A stretch of 11,400 nucleotides of DNA from an uncultured Clostridia bacterium. GTDB lineage: Bacteria > Bacillota > Clostridia > Oscillospirales > Oscillospiraceae. The position numbers and the translations under genes are program-made. Below, piece by piece: positions 1 to 6,205 of the stretch. How positions within the stretch are numbered: the stretch's first letter is position 1; every line of letters begins with the position of its first letter. The notes beneath the pieces are model-generated. The model made no database searches, was not told the DNA's origin, and was given only the letters and a program-made list of their open reading frames with translations. The DNA lies in assembly GCA_946006895.1 (NCBI GenBank), contig CAMFZO010000025.1:1-11400 (forward strand), in the 5' to 3' direction.

Positions 1-56
1 TTGTAGACAGGATCCGGAAGGACCTCTCTCTTGGGAACATTACCTCTTCTGGGCAC
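1..56 (-). CDS. rpsG: 30S ribosomal protein S7, N-terminal fragment (cut by window edge)
   Basis: Only the first 18 codons are inside the window. They read (M/V)PRRGNVPKREVLPDPVY, the typical bacterial S7 N-terminus. S7 is the primary assembly protein of the 30S head and binds the 3' domain of 16S rRNA. I place the start at the GTG at 56-54, because an AAGGAGGG SD (71-64) lies 7 bases before it and the protein then begins at the family position. An in-frame ATG at 74-72 would add six residues (MKEGSK), but those codons are the SD itself, so that start is unlikely. The gene follows rpsL in the usual str-operon order; fusA and tuf may follow outside the window. Confidence 0.93.
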   Translation of the reverse strand, partial: MPRRGNVPKREVLPDPVY

Positions 57-158
57 TTTGCTTCCCTCCTTCATAAAATGATTTCATAGGTACTTCGATA
101 GGCCGAACCTACCGTTTTGTGCCTGCCAAGAGCTTCCCATACAATAAATATATTATAT

Positions 159-187
159 AAAAAACGCATGGCAAGGCGGTGCCTTGC
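159..187 (-). terminator. Terminator-like hairpin between rpsL and rpsG
   Basis: Reading the minus strand just after rpsL, GCAAGGC (187-181), loop ACC and GCCTTGC (177-171) form a perfect 7-bp stem. Six spacer bases follow, then TTTTTT (164-159). The spacer makes it a weak intrinsic terminator, so partial attenuation or an RNA processing site fits as well as termination. A second possible hairpin (GGTAGG, five-base loop, CCTATC; 113-97) lies closer to rpsG. In E. coli the rpsL-rpsG gap is where S7 binds to repress its own synthesis; a similar role here is inference. Confidence 0.45.
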
Positions 188-199
188 GATAAGGCGTGA

Positions 200-622
200 T
201 TACTTCTTCTTGGCCTTCGGGCGCTTCTGACCGTACTTGGAGCGGGCCTGCATACGTCCCTGAACACCCTGGGTATCGAGAGTACCGCGGATGATGTGGT
301 AACGAACGCCGGGAAGGTCCTTGACACGGCCGCCGCGGATCAGAACGACGCTGTGCTCCTGCAGGTTGTGGCCGACACCGGGGATGTAGGCGGAAACCTC
401 GTAGCCATTCGTCAGGCGGACACGGGCGATCTTACGAAGTGCGGAGTTAGGCTTCTTGGGGGTGGTGGTACGAACTGCGGTGCAGACGCCTCTCTTCTGA
501 GGGGAAGCAAGGTCGGTAGCGCGGTTCTTCAGGGTGTTCAGACCCTTCTGCAGTGCAGGAGCCGTGGACTTGTAAGTGCTCTGTTCTCTTCCTTTTCTGA
601 CCAACTGATTAAAAGTAGGCAT
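200..622 (-). CDS. rpsL: 30S ribosomal protein S12
   Basis: S12 is a 30S protein at the decoding centre that helps set translational accuracy. The 140-residue product starts MPTFNQLVRKGR and carries the hallmark TTTPKKPNSALRK (from about 52), PGVGHNLQEHS (81-91) and GGRVKDLPGVRYH (97-109). It ends in a basic tail. Lys56/Lys57 in PKKPNS is the region where streptomycin-resistance substitutions occur in other bacteria; both lysines are wild type. Asp102 in KDLPG matches the residue that RimO methylthiolates in some species. It is longer than the 124-residue E. coli protein, as in Gram-positives. The ATG at 622-620 has a GAAAGGAGA SD 6 bases upstream. It sits between the L7Ae-like gene and rpsG and is probably cotranscribed with both. 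Confidence 0.98.
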   Translation of the reverse strand: MPTFNQLVRKGREQSTYKSTAPALQKGLNTLKNRATDLASPQKRGVCTAVRTTTPKKPNSALRKIARVRLTNGYEVSAYIPGVGHNLQEHSVVLIRGGRVKDLPGVRYHIIRGTLDTQGVQGRMQARSKYGQKRPKAKKK

Positions 623-706
623 GTTGTTCTCCTTTCTTTTGAATTACGCTGTATCAGCGTTTATATTATCCCGGAATATCCTAAAATATTCCGCAGGATA
701 CAAAAA

Positions 707-946
707 TTACAGGATCGCGGCTGCCGCCGCGTCAACGGAAATATCACAGGCTGCGCCGAGCTGCTTCATGGTGGGGACGAAGATCACCGGGATATCCTCA
801 CATTTGCACTGCTGTGCAATGGGATCCGTCAGAGCAGGGTCCGCATCCTCGGCCAGGTAGACCGTTTTGACCCCGCCTGCTGTGAGCGCCTTGCGCAGCT
901 GCTTGATGCCGACCACCCTGCGGGCGGTCTTGAGTTCGTCAAGCAC
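707..946 (-). CDS. rplGB: L7Ae/L30e-family ribosome-associated RNA-binding protein (YbxF-like)
   Basis: This 79-residue protein matches the short bacterial L7Ae-like family by size and pattern: VGIKQLRKAL (12-21), a central VKTVYLAEDADP stretch, and a C-terminal LGAACDISVDAAAAAIL. In Bacillus the homologue YbxF is about 82 residues, binds kink-turn RNA, and is encoded just before rpsL, which supports the call. The start is a GTG at 946-944 with GGAGGTGT (962-955) about 8 bases upstream. It is the first gene of the L7Ae-rpsL-rpsG unit and follows a leader of roughly 90 bases from the promoter at 1069-1041. In many Firmicutes rpoC precedes this gene; here ftsH does. Which RNA it binds cannot be told from the sequence. 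Confidence 0.9.
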   Translation of the reverse strand: MLDELKTARRVVGIKQLRKALTAGGVKTVYLAEDADPALTDPIAQQCKCEDIPVIFVPTMKQLGAACDISVDAAAAAIL

Positions 947-960
947 TGATTTTTACACCT

Positions 961-986
961 CCGGCATTGCCAGAAATCTATGCCGG
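961..986 (-). promoter_or_regulatory. Leader hairpin touching the ribosome-binding site of the L7Ae-like gene
   Basis: On the minus strand CCGGCAT (986-980) and ATGCCGG (967-961) form a perfect 7-bp stem with a 12-base loop. The last two G of the 3' arm are the first two G of the SD GGAGGTGT (962-955). The stem therefore abuts the ribosome-binding site of the operon's first gene and could modulate translation. No canonical kink-turn is obvious to me. The arrangement is seen; a regulatory role is inference. Confidence 0.4.
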
Positions 987-1040
987 CGCAGAGAAAGCCT
1001 CTTGTGAAGCGTTCGCACGCCGATGCTCACGCGATTTAGA

Positions 1041-1069
1041 ATTATAGCAGAATTAACGAAAAGTGTCAA
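1041..1069 (-). promoter_or_regulatory. Consensus sigma-A promoter for the L7Ae-rpsL-rpsG unit
   Basis: Minus strand: -35 TTGACA (1069-1064), exactly 17 bases, -10 TATAAT (1046-1041). Both hexamers match the consensus perfectly, as expected for a highly expressed ribosomal protein operon. Transcription should begin near 1034. The DNA just upstream is A/T-rich, which could act as an UP element. It lies directly downstream of the ftsH terminator, so the ribosomal genes appear to be transcribed independently of ftsH. Confidence 0.93.
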
Positions 1070-1114
1070 CAATTTTTGCCGCTTTTGACGAAAATTTTTT
1101 CTGTTTTTTCATAG

Positions 1115-1148
1115 AAAAACTGCAGGCGGCTCCGAAAAGCCGCCTGCA
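1115..1148 (-). terminator. Intrinsic terminator of ftsH
   Basis: Minus strand: TGCAGGCGGC (1148-1139), an 8-base loop, GCCGCCTGCA (1130-1121), then G and TTTTT (1119-1115). It is a 10-bp GC-rich stem with a short U-tract, about 60 bases after the ftsH stop. A further 7-bp hairpin (AGGGCGG / CCGCCCT, 1189-1171) lies between the ftsH stop and this terminator without a T-run and may protect the mRNA end. Confidence 0.88.
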
Positions 1149-1209
1149 AACGGGTTTCTTGGCCTCATCGAGGGCGGTATCCCCGCCCTTCGGTGCAAAA
1201 CTTCGTATT

Positions 1210-3114
1210 TTACTCTTTATCCGTGCTGTCTGCACCTTTGAGCTTTTCCTTCTCGGCGCTGTCGGCGTTGACGTAGGCCATCAGCTCATCGCCGGTAATG
1301 GTCTCCTTCTGCAGCAGGTAGAGGGAGATCTCGTCCAGCAGGGCGCGGTTGTCCCGCAGCAGGGTCTTGGCCTTGTCGTAGCTCTCGTTCAGGAGCTTTC
1401 GGATCTCAGCATCCGCCTCTGCCGCCGTCGTCTGGGCGCAGTCCATATAGGCCTGATTGTCCAGATATTCGTTGCTGACGGTGGACAGGGCCATGAGGCC
1501 GATTTGATCGCTCATGCCGAACTGGGTGACCATCTTCCGGGCCAGATCCGTGGCCCGCTGGATGTCGTTGGAGGCGCCGGTGGTCTGGATGCCGAAGACC
1601 AACTGCTCGGCGGCGCGTCCGCCCAGGAGCATCTGGAGCTGGACCATCAGGTCCTCCTTGGAATCCAGATACTTTTCCTCCTCCGGCATCTGCATGGTGT
1701 AGCCCAGGGTGCCCGAGGTGTGGGGAACAATGGTGATCTTGGAGACGGGCTGGGAGTGCTTGCGCAGCGCGGCGACAAGCGCGTGTCCCACCTCGTGATA
1801 GGCAACGATGCGCTTTTCGATGTCGGTCAGCACCGTGCCCTTCTTTTCCGTACCGGCAATGACCGTCTCAAAGGAGGTCAGCAGGTCCTGCTGATTGACC
1901 GCCTGCCTGCCCATACGGACGGCACGCAGCGCCGCCTCGTTGACCAGGTTGGCCAGATCTGCGCCTACGGCACCGGCCGTTGCCTGGGCGATCTTGCGCA
2001 GGTCCACGTCCTCGGCCAGATGGATGTTCCGCGTGTGGACCAGCAGGGTCTGGTAACGGCCCTCCAGATTGGGGCGATCCACCACGATGCGGCGGTCAAA
2101 GCGTCCCGCACGGAGCAGGGCCTTGTCCAGGATTTCCGGGCGGTTGGTGGCCGCCAGAATGACCACGCCCTTGGAGGAATCGAAGCCGTCGATCTCCGCC
2201 AGGAGCTGGTTCAGGGTCTGCTCCCGCTCGTCGTTGCCGCCGAAGCGGCTGTCACGGCTGCGTCCGATGGCGTCGATCTCGTCAATAAAGATGATGGCGG
2301 GAGCCACCTTTGCCGCCTCCTTGAACAGGTCGCGGACACGGCTGGCGCCGACGCCGACGAACATCTCCACAAAGTCCGAGCCGGAGATGGAGAAGAACGG
2401 TACATGGGCCTCGCCGGCCACCGCCTTGGCAAGCAAAGTCTTGCCGGTACCGGGGGAACCCACCAGCAGCGCGCCCTTAGGGAGTTTAGCGCCGATGGCG
2501 GTGTATTTTTTCGGATTGTGGAGGAAGTCGATGATCTCCACCAGGGACTCCTTGGCCTCGTCCTGACCGGCCACATCCCGGAAGGTCACGCCGGTTTCCT
2601 TTTCCATATAGACCTTTGCCTTACTCTTGCCGATGCCGCCGATGCCTCCCATGCCGCCACCGCCGCTGCGGTTGGCAATGACCCGCATGAGCAGCATCAT
2701 GCCGACGAAGAAGATCAGCGGCAAAATGATCCAGCTAAAGAGCAGCGAGGAGGTATCGTCGTCCTCCAATATACCGGCAAATTCGACGTGATTGCTCTGC
2801 AGGGCCGCGACCACGTCGTTCAGCTCCACGCCCGGCAGACGGGCGGTATAGTAGATAGTGCGAACCTTTTCCTGAGCGTCAGCGCGCAGGAGGTAGGAGA
2901 TATACGTGTCTCCGATTTCCACCTGTTCCACGTCGTTTTTCTCCACCGCCGTCAGGAAGGTATCGTAGGTGACCTCCTCCTGGCCGACGGAATTAAAAAG
3001 CTGCATGATGCGGCTGCCGAAAATGAGCAGCAGCAAAAGCGCCACCGCAATAATGATAAACGGCAGATTGGAGCGTCCGTTTTCCGGTTTTTTCCCCTGA
3101 TTGTTGTTCTGCAC
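1210..3114 (-). CDS. ftsH: ATP-dependent zinc metalloprotease FtsH
   Basis: FtsH is a membrane-anchored AAA+ protease that degrades damaged membrane proteins and selected regulators. The 634-residue product (family about 610-650) has a first transmembrane helix at about 17-37, an extracytoplasmic domain (41-122), a second helix (124-146) and a Gly-rich linker. The AAA module has Walker A GSPGTGKT (219-226; the second residue is usually Pro), Walker B IIFIDEID (274-281) and a second region of homology (321-341) reading LLRAGRFDR where most have LLRPGRFDR. The protease domain has HEVGH (440-444) and Asp517 in GASND as third zinc ligand. I use the GTG at 3114-3112, preceded by AGGGAAGGAG 9 bases upstream. 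The in-frame ATG at 3147-3145 would add 11 residues, but it overlaps the probable -10 box and has no SD. It is transcribed alone, divergently from rlmB. Confidence 0.97.
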   Translation of the reverse strand: MQNNNQGKKPENGRSNLPFIIIAVALLLLLIFGSRIMQLFNSVGQEEVTYDTFLTAVEKNDVEQVEIGDTYISYLLRADAQEKVRTIYYTARLPGVELNDVVAALQSNHVEFAGILEDDDTSSLLFSWIILPLIFFVGMMLLMRVIANRSGGGGMGGIGGIGKSKAKVYMEKETGVTFRDVAGQDEAKESLVEIIDFLHNPKKYTAIGAKLPKGALLVGSPGTGKTLLAKAVAGEAHVPFFSISGSDFVEMFVGVGASRVRDLFKEAAKVAPAIIFIDEIDAIGRSRDSRFGGNDEREQTLNQLLAEIDGFDSSKGVVILAATNRPEILDKALLRAGRFDRRIVVDRPNLEGRYQTLLVHTRNIHLAEDVDLRKIAQATAGAVGADLANLVNEAALRAVRMGRQAVNQQDLLTSFETVIAGTEKKGTVLTDIEKRIVAYHEVGHALVAALRKHSQPVSKITIVPHTSGTLGYTMQMPEEEKYLDSKEDLMVQLQMLLGGRAAEQLVFGIQTTGASNDIQRATDLARKMVTQFGMSDQIGLMALSTVSNEYLDNQAYMDCAQTTAAEADAEIRKLLNESYDKAKTLLRDNRALLDEISLYLLQKETITGDELMAYVNADSAEKEKLKGADSTDKE

Positions 3115-3145
3115 AGCACCAAGCTCCTTCCCTCTGTTTCGCTTC

Positions 3146-3174
3146 ATGATAGCACATTTCCCCGCGGTTGGCAA
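3146..3174 (-). promoter_or_regulatory. Probable ftsH promoter
   Basis: Minus strand: TTGCCA (3174-3169), 17 bases, TATCAT (3151-3146), four and five matches to consensus. The predicted transcript start, near 3139, falls after the upstream ATG and before the SD AGGGAAGGAG (3133-3124). That gives a 5' leader of about 25 bases and supports the GTG start. Confidence 0.7.
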
Positions 3175-3194
3175 TAAATCCCGCGAAAACGCGC

Positions 3195-3217
3195 TGTAAA
3201 TTTTCTGTGAATTTACA
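3195..3217. promoter_or_regulatory. Palindromic operator candidate between divergent ftsH and rlmB promoters
   Basis: TGTAAATT, seven bases, AATTTACA is a perfect 8-bp inverted repeat in the 172-base divergent gap. Its centre (3206) lies about 67 bases upstream of the predicted ftsH start and about 54 bases upstream of the predicted rlmB start. That placement suits an activator or a shared regulator better than simple promoter occlusion. It does not match the CIRCE, LexA, Zur, PerR or CcpA consensus as I know them. A regulatory role is inference; A/T-rich palindromes can arise by chance. Confidence 0.4.
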
Positions 3218-3224
3218 AATCTTA

Positions 3225-3253
3225 TTGTTTCCCAAGCCGTTGTCTGATATAAT
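3225..3253 (+). promoter_or_regulatory. Extended -10 promoter for rlmB and the downstream membrane protein gene
   Basis: A perfect TATAAT (3248-3253) is preceded by TG and one base (TGATATAAT), an extended -10 element. The -35 position at 17 bases is TTGTTT (3225-3230), only partly consensus, as extended -10 promoters tolerate. The predicted start near 3260 leaves a leader of about 27 bases that contains the AGGGAG SD. Confidence 0.82.
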
Positions 3254-3286
3254 AAATAGAAGTATTTTTTGAAACAGGGAGTTTTT

Positions 3287-4057
3287 ATGAAAAAAGAGAA
3301 GGAATTTGACCGACCCGATGAGCTTTCCGAGGGCATGATCGAGGGCAGAAACGCCGTTACCGAGGCGCTGCGCAGCGGCCGTACCATCAATAAAGTATTC
3401 CTGGCCGACGGCGACACGGACCGGGCGCTGGGCCGTCTTGCCGCCATGGCAAAGGACAGCGGCGCCGTCGTGGTACGCATCGACCGCCGCAAGCTCAATG
3501 AAATGAGCCCGACCGGTGCCCATCAGGGCATCATCGCCTCTGTCGCCGCCCATGAATATGTGACCGTGGAGGATATGCTGGCAGCCGCAGAAGCCAAGGG
3601 AGAAGCGCCGCTGCTGATCCTGTGCGACGAGCTTTCCGACCCCCACAATCTGGGGGCCATCCTCCGCACGGCCGAATGTGCCGGTGCCCACGGCGTCATC
3701 ATCCCCAAGCGCCGCAGCGTAGGTCTGACCGCCGTGGTGGGTAAGGCCTCCGCAGGCGCGGTGGAATATATGCCTGTGGCCCGGGTGTCCAACCTGGCCG
3801 CCACCATCCGGGACCTGAAGCAGCGGGGCGTCTGGATCTTCGGCACCGCCGCGGGCGGAAATACCACGCTCTGTAACGCGGACCTGAAAGGCCCCGCTGC
3901 CATCGTCATCGGCAACGAGGGAGCCGGTATGAGCCGCATCGTGGCGGAAAGCTGTGATTTTCTGGTCAGCATCCCCATGAAGGGCCGCATTTCCTCCCTC
4001 AATGCCTCCGCCGCCGCCGCGATCCTGCTCTACGAGGCCGTCCGGCAGAGAGGTTAG
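3287..4057 (+). CDS. rlmB: 23S rRNA 2'-O-methyltransferase, RlmB/TrmH family (SPOUT)
   Basis: SPOUT methyltransferases of this type transfer a methyl group from S-adenosylmethionine to a ribose 2'-OH; RlmB modifies the guanosine equivalent to E. coli 23S G2251. The 256-residue product has an N-terminal substrate-binding domain starting MIEGRNAVTEAL (17-28). The knotted catalytic domain has motif 1 DPHNLGAILRT (118-128, with Asn121 and Arg127), motif 2 VIGNEGAGM (207-215) and motif 3 IPMKGRISSLNAS (229-241). All expected residues are present. The ATG at 3287 has AGGGAG five bases upstream; an in-frame TTG at 3269 is less likely. The exact target could be another rRNA site, since paralogues of this family look alike. 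It is probably cotranscribed with the gene 6 bases downstream. Confidence 0.9.
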   Translation: MKKEKEFDRPDELSEGMIEGRNAVTEALRSGRTINKVFLADGDTDRALGRLAAMAKDSGAVVVRIDRRKLNEMSPTGAHQGIIASVAAHEYVTVEDMLAAAEAKGEAPLLILCDELSDPHNLGAILRTAECAGAHGVIIPKRRSVGLTAVVGKASAGAVEYMPVARVSNLAATIRDLKQRGVWIFGTAAGGNTTLCNADLKGPAAIVIGNEGAGMSRIVAESCDFLVSIPMKGRISSLNASAAAAILLYEAVRQRG

Positions 4058-4063
4058 GCCGCT

Positions 4064-6043
4064 ATGGAACGACGTGAGCCGGAACAACTGAATAGCAAGG
4101 ACACGTCGAAGGAGTTCGCCCTGGAGGATATTCTGCGGGAATTCGGCGGCGAGCCGAAAGAAACGGAAAAGCCCGATGAAGCGCCCAAGGAGCCGGTCTC
4201 CCGGGACACCATGGTCTTCAAGCCCATCCGCAGCGCGCCTGCTCCCGTCGGGGACGACGCGCCGGTCAAGGTCTTTTCCGGGAAGAAGCCCGTGCCCGTG
4301 GTGCGCAACGCGGTCAGGATCGACGACGAGCCGGAGGAAACGCCGCCGTTGTCGGAGGAATTACCCCCGGAGCCGGAAGCACCCGTCAAGCCACCTATCG
4401 GCCTGGTGCCGGATCATCGTGCTGAGCCGCTCTCGCCGCAAAAGGCCCTTGCCGCCGCGCAGAAAGGCACGACCTGGCAGTTCTGGCGGATGATTCTGCT
4501 GCTTTTGGCCGCCTTCTGTGAGGCGCTTCTGCTGCCGGAGCTGTGGCCGCAGCAGATGCTTCCGGCGCTGAAGCCCTATGTTCCTTATTTGCATTTCGGG
4601 CTGCTGGGGCTTTCCCTGCTGTTCTCGTGCGACGTGCTATGGCAGGGACTTCTGGATCTGGTCCGCCTGAGCATCAGCCCCTTTACCCTGAGTCTGCCCA
4701 TCAGCATCCTGGCCGTTCTTCAGATGATCCAGACCTACCCGGACTGTGAGGGCAGCTACTCCGGCGTTGTCATCCTGCTTCTGTTCTTCCTGCTGCGGAC
4801 GCTCCGCGCCCAAAAGCGAGGGCAGGTCCACGCCCTGCGCACAGTCTGTGGATTTTCCTCCCCCATGGGGATCTTTGATGCCCGCCAACTGCTCAAGGAC
4901 ACCGACTCCCTGCGCAGGGAAACGGCGGATATGGACCTGTTTCTGCGGGACCTTTCGACTGCGGACAGTCCGAAACGGATTCTGAGCTTTTACTGTACCA
5001 TTCTGTTGCCTGTCAGCGCGGCATCGGCAAAGCTGCTGGCCCAGCGCACTGTGGCCGATTTTATCCCCATCTGGCTGATCCTTCTGCTGGCCGCCACGCC
5101 CTTTGCAGGTTCGCTGTGCTATCCACGCATTTTCTGCGCTCTTTCCCGTCAGCTTGCCAAGGTGGGCGGTGCTCTCAGCGGCTGGAAAAGCGCCAAGCTC
5201 TTCGGTGGACGCCACACCATCATCCTCCACGATGAGGACCTGTTTCCCCGCAGCAGTATCACCGGCAGCGGCATGAAGATCCTCGGCTCTTTCTCCGCGC
5301 CCAGGGTCATCGCCTACGCCCGGGAAGCCCTGGAGATCGCCGGCAGCCCCCTGACGGAGCTGTTTGCCTCCCTGCAGCAGGCCCAACACGCCCCCCGCTA
5401 CCCTCTGACGGAGCACCGCATCTATGACGGCGGCGGCATCGGCGCGGAGATTATGGGCGACGTGGTGCTGGTAGGTTCTCTGAGCTTTATGCACAGCATG
5501 GGAGTGCGCATGAGCACCGGCGCACGGGTGCGTCAGGCGGTCTATGTCTCCGTCAACGGAGAGCTGGCCGGCATTTTCGCCGTAAAATACAAGGCCAACG
5601 CCTCCACCCGCACCGGTCTGCGGGATGTGCTGGCCAACCGGAATTTCTCCGTGGTCATCGCCACCCGGGACTTTATCATCACCCCCGAGCTCATTGCCGC
5701 CAAATACGAGCTTCCCACCGACAATATGCGCTTTCCGTCCTATTCAGAGCGTCTGCGCCTGTCGGCAAGCAGCTCGGATAAAAAGGAAGATCAGGGCGGC
5801 CTCATCGCCAAGGACACCTTCGGTGCTTTCGCCTCCACCGTGGCAGCAGGACGCAAACTGCGCATCACCTCCTATTTTGCCCTGTTCATCTGCCTGCTGG
5901 CAGGTATCGCCGGCTTCCTGCTGTGCGCCTTCCTGCTGCTGTTGGGTGCTCCCTCGGTGGTTTCCGCCCTCCATTTGGCCACTTTCCAGCTTCTTTGGGC
6001 CGCCGCCGTAGGGTTTATCACGCTGCTTTCTCTCCATTTTTGA
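4064..6043 (+). CDS. Degenerate P1B-type ATPase-like membrane protein, predicted catalytically inactive
   Basis: I recognise no named gene. The 659 residues begin with about 135 acidic, Pro-rich, probably disordered residues, including a possible helix EFALEDILREF (17-27). About eight hydrophobic segments follow: near 141-158, 173-190, 205-223, 233-246, 308-325, 331-352, 603-627 and 632-656. The order matches a P1B metal ATPase, and so do local sequences. ATPFAGSLCYP (344-354) sits where ACPCALGLATP is expected; LAKVGGALSG (364-373) parallels LAKRGILIKG; TIILHDEDLF (385-394) parallels VVFDKTGTLT. GGGIGAEIMGDVVLVGS (456-472) and QAVYVSVNGELAGIFAV (491-507) match the nucleotide domain. Every catalytic signature is altered: CPC is TPF, DKTGT is DEDLF, HP is SP, TGD is TRD, GDGxND is missing, and the actuator loop is only about 60 residues without TGES. 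There are no stops or frameshifts, so selection seems to keep it. It starts 6 bases after rlmB with a weak GAGAGG SD. Function unknown. Confidence 0.8.
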   Translation: MERREPEQLNSKDTSKEFALEDILREFGGEPKETEKPDEAPKEPVSRDTMVFKPIRSAPAPVGDDAPVKVFSGKKPVPVVRNAVRIDDEPEETPPLSEELPPEPEAPVKPPIGLVPDHRAEPLSPQKALAAAQKGTTWQFWRMILLLLAAFCEALLLPELWPQQMLPALKPYVPYLHFGLLGLSLLFSCDVLWQGLLDLVRLSISPFTLSLPISILAVLQMIQTYPDCEGSYSGVVILLLFFLLRTLRAQKRGQVHALRTVCGFSSPMGIFDARQLLKDTDSLRRETADMDLFLRDLSTADSPKRILSFYCTILLPVSAASAKLLAQRTVADFIPIWLILLLAATPFAGSLCYPRIFCALSRQLAKVGGALSGWKSAKLFGGRHTIILHDEDLFPRSSITGSGMKILGSFSAPRVIAYAREALEIAGSPLTELFASLQQAQHAPRYPLTEHRIYDGGGIGAEIMGDVVLVGSLSFMHSMGVRMSTGARVRQAVYVSVNGELAGIFAVKYKANASTRTGLRDVLANRNFSVVIATRDFIITPELIAAKYELPTDNMRFPSYSERLRLSASSSDKKEDQGGLIAKDTFGAFASTVAAGRKLRITSYFALFICLLAGIAGFLLCAFLLLLGAPSVVSALHLATFQLLWAAAVGFITLLSLHF

Positions 6044-6060
6044 TTTTTATCGTGTTTTTC

Positions 6061-6092
6061 CCAAATCTCACGGGATTTCTTTGGATTTTTTT
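6061..6092 (+). terminator. Weak terminator candidate after the pseudo-ATPase gene
   Basis: CCAAA (6061-6065) can pair with TTTGG (6079-6083) around a 13-base loop, followed by A and a seven-T run (6086-6092). An alternative AAATC/GATTT pairing exists inside. The stem is short and A/T-rich, so termination would be partial at best, and read-through into the next gene is possible. Confidence 0.3.
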
Positions 6093-6102
6093 AGAATTGT
6101 AA

Positions 6103-6131
6103 TTGCAATCTTGTTTTCTATCGTGTATAAT
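6103..6131 (+). promoter_or_regulatory. Sigma-A promoter of the EF-G-like gene
   Basis: TTGCAA (6103-6108), 17 bases, TATAAT (6126-6131). The start should lie near 6138, giving a leader of about 68 bases. Within the leader, GGCAA/TTGCC (6144-6161) and GCAGTC/GACTGC (6164-6182) can form two small hairpins just before the GAAAGGAG SD (6186-6193). Confidence 0.88.
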
Positions 6132-6205
6132 GAAACTAATTGTGGCAACGAACGGTTTGCCGCGCAGTCACGTTCCGACTGCTCAGAAAGGAGATTTTCA
6201 AAACT

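Noticed and set aside
1063..3177. 704-codon plus-strand open frame opposite ftsH
   Set aside because: It is antisense to a clear ftsH with all motifs, has no SD and gives low-complexity Gly/Ala/His-rich protein typical of the reverse frame of GC-rich genes.
3269..3286. Upstream TTG start for rlmB
   Set aside because: It lies only about 9 bases after the predicted transcript start with no SD; the ATG at 3287 has AGGGAG and fits the family N-terminus.
2993..4087. 364-codon minus-strand open frame across rlmB and the ftsH promoter
   Set aside because: It runs through two promoters and opposite all of rlmB, and has no family features.
4637..5494. 285-codon minus-strand open frame opposite the pseudo-ATPase gene
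   Set aside because: Gln/Gly-rich reverse-frame product with no hydrophobic or domain pattern; the plus strand has the coherent membrane protein.
4064..6043. Functional copper/zinc exporting P-type ATPase
   Set aside because: The phosphorylation motif, CPC motif, TGES loop and GDGxND hinge are all missing, so ATP-driven transport is not supported.
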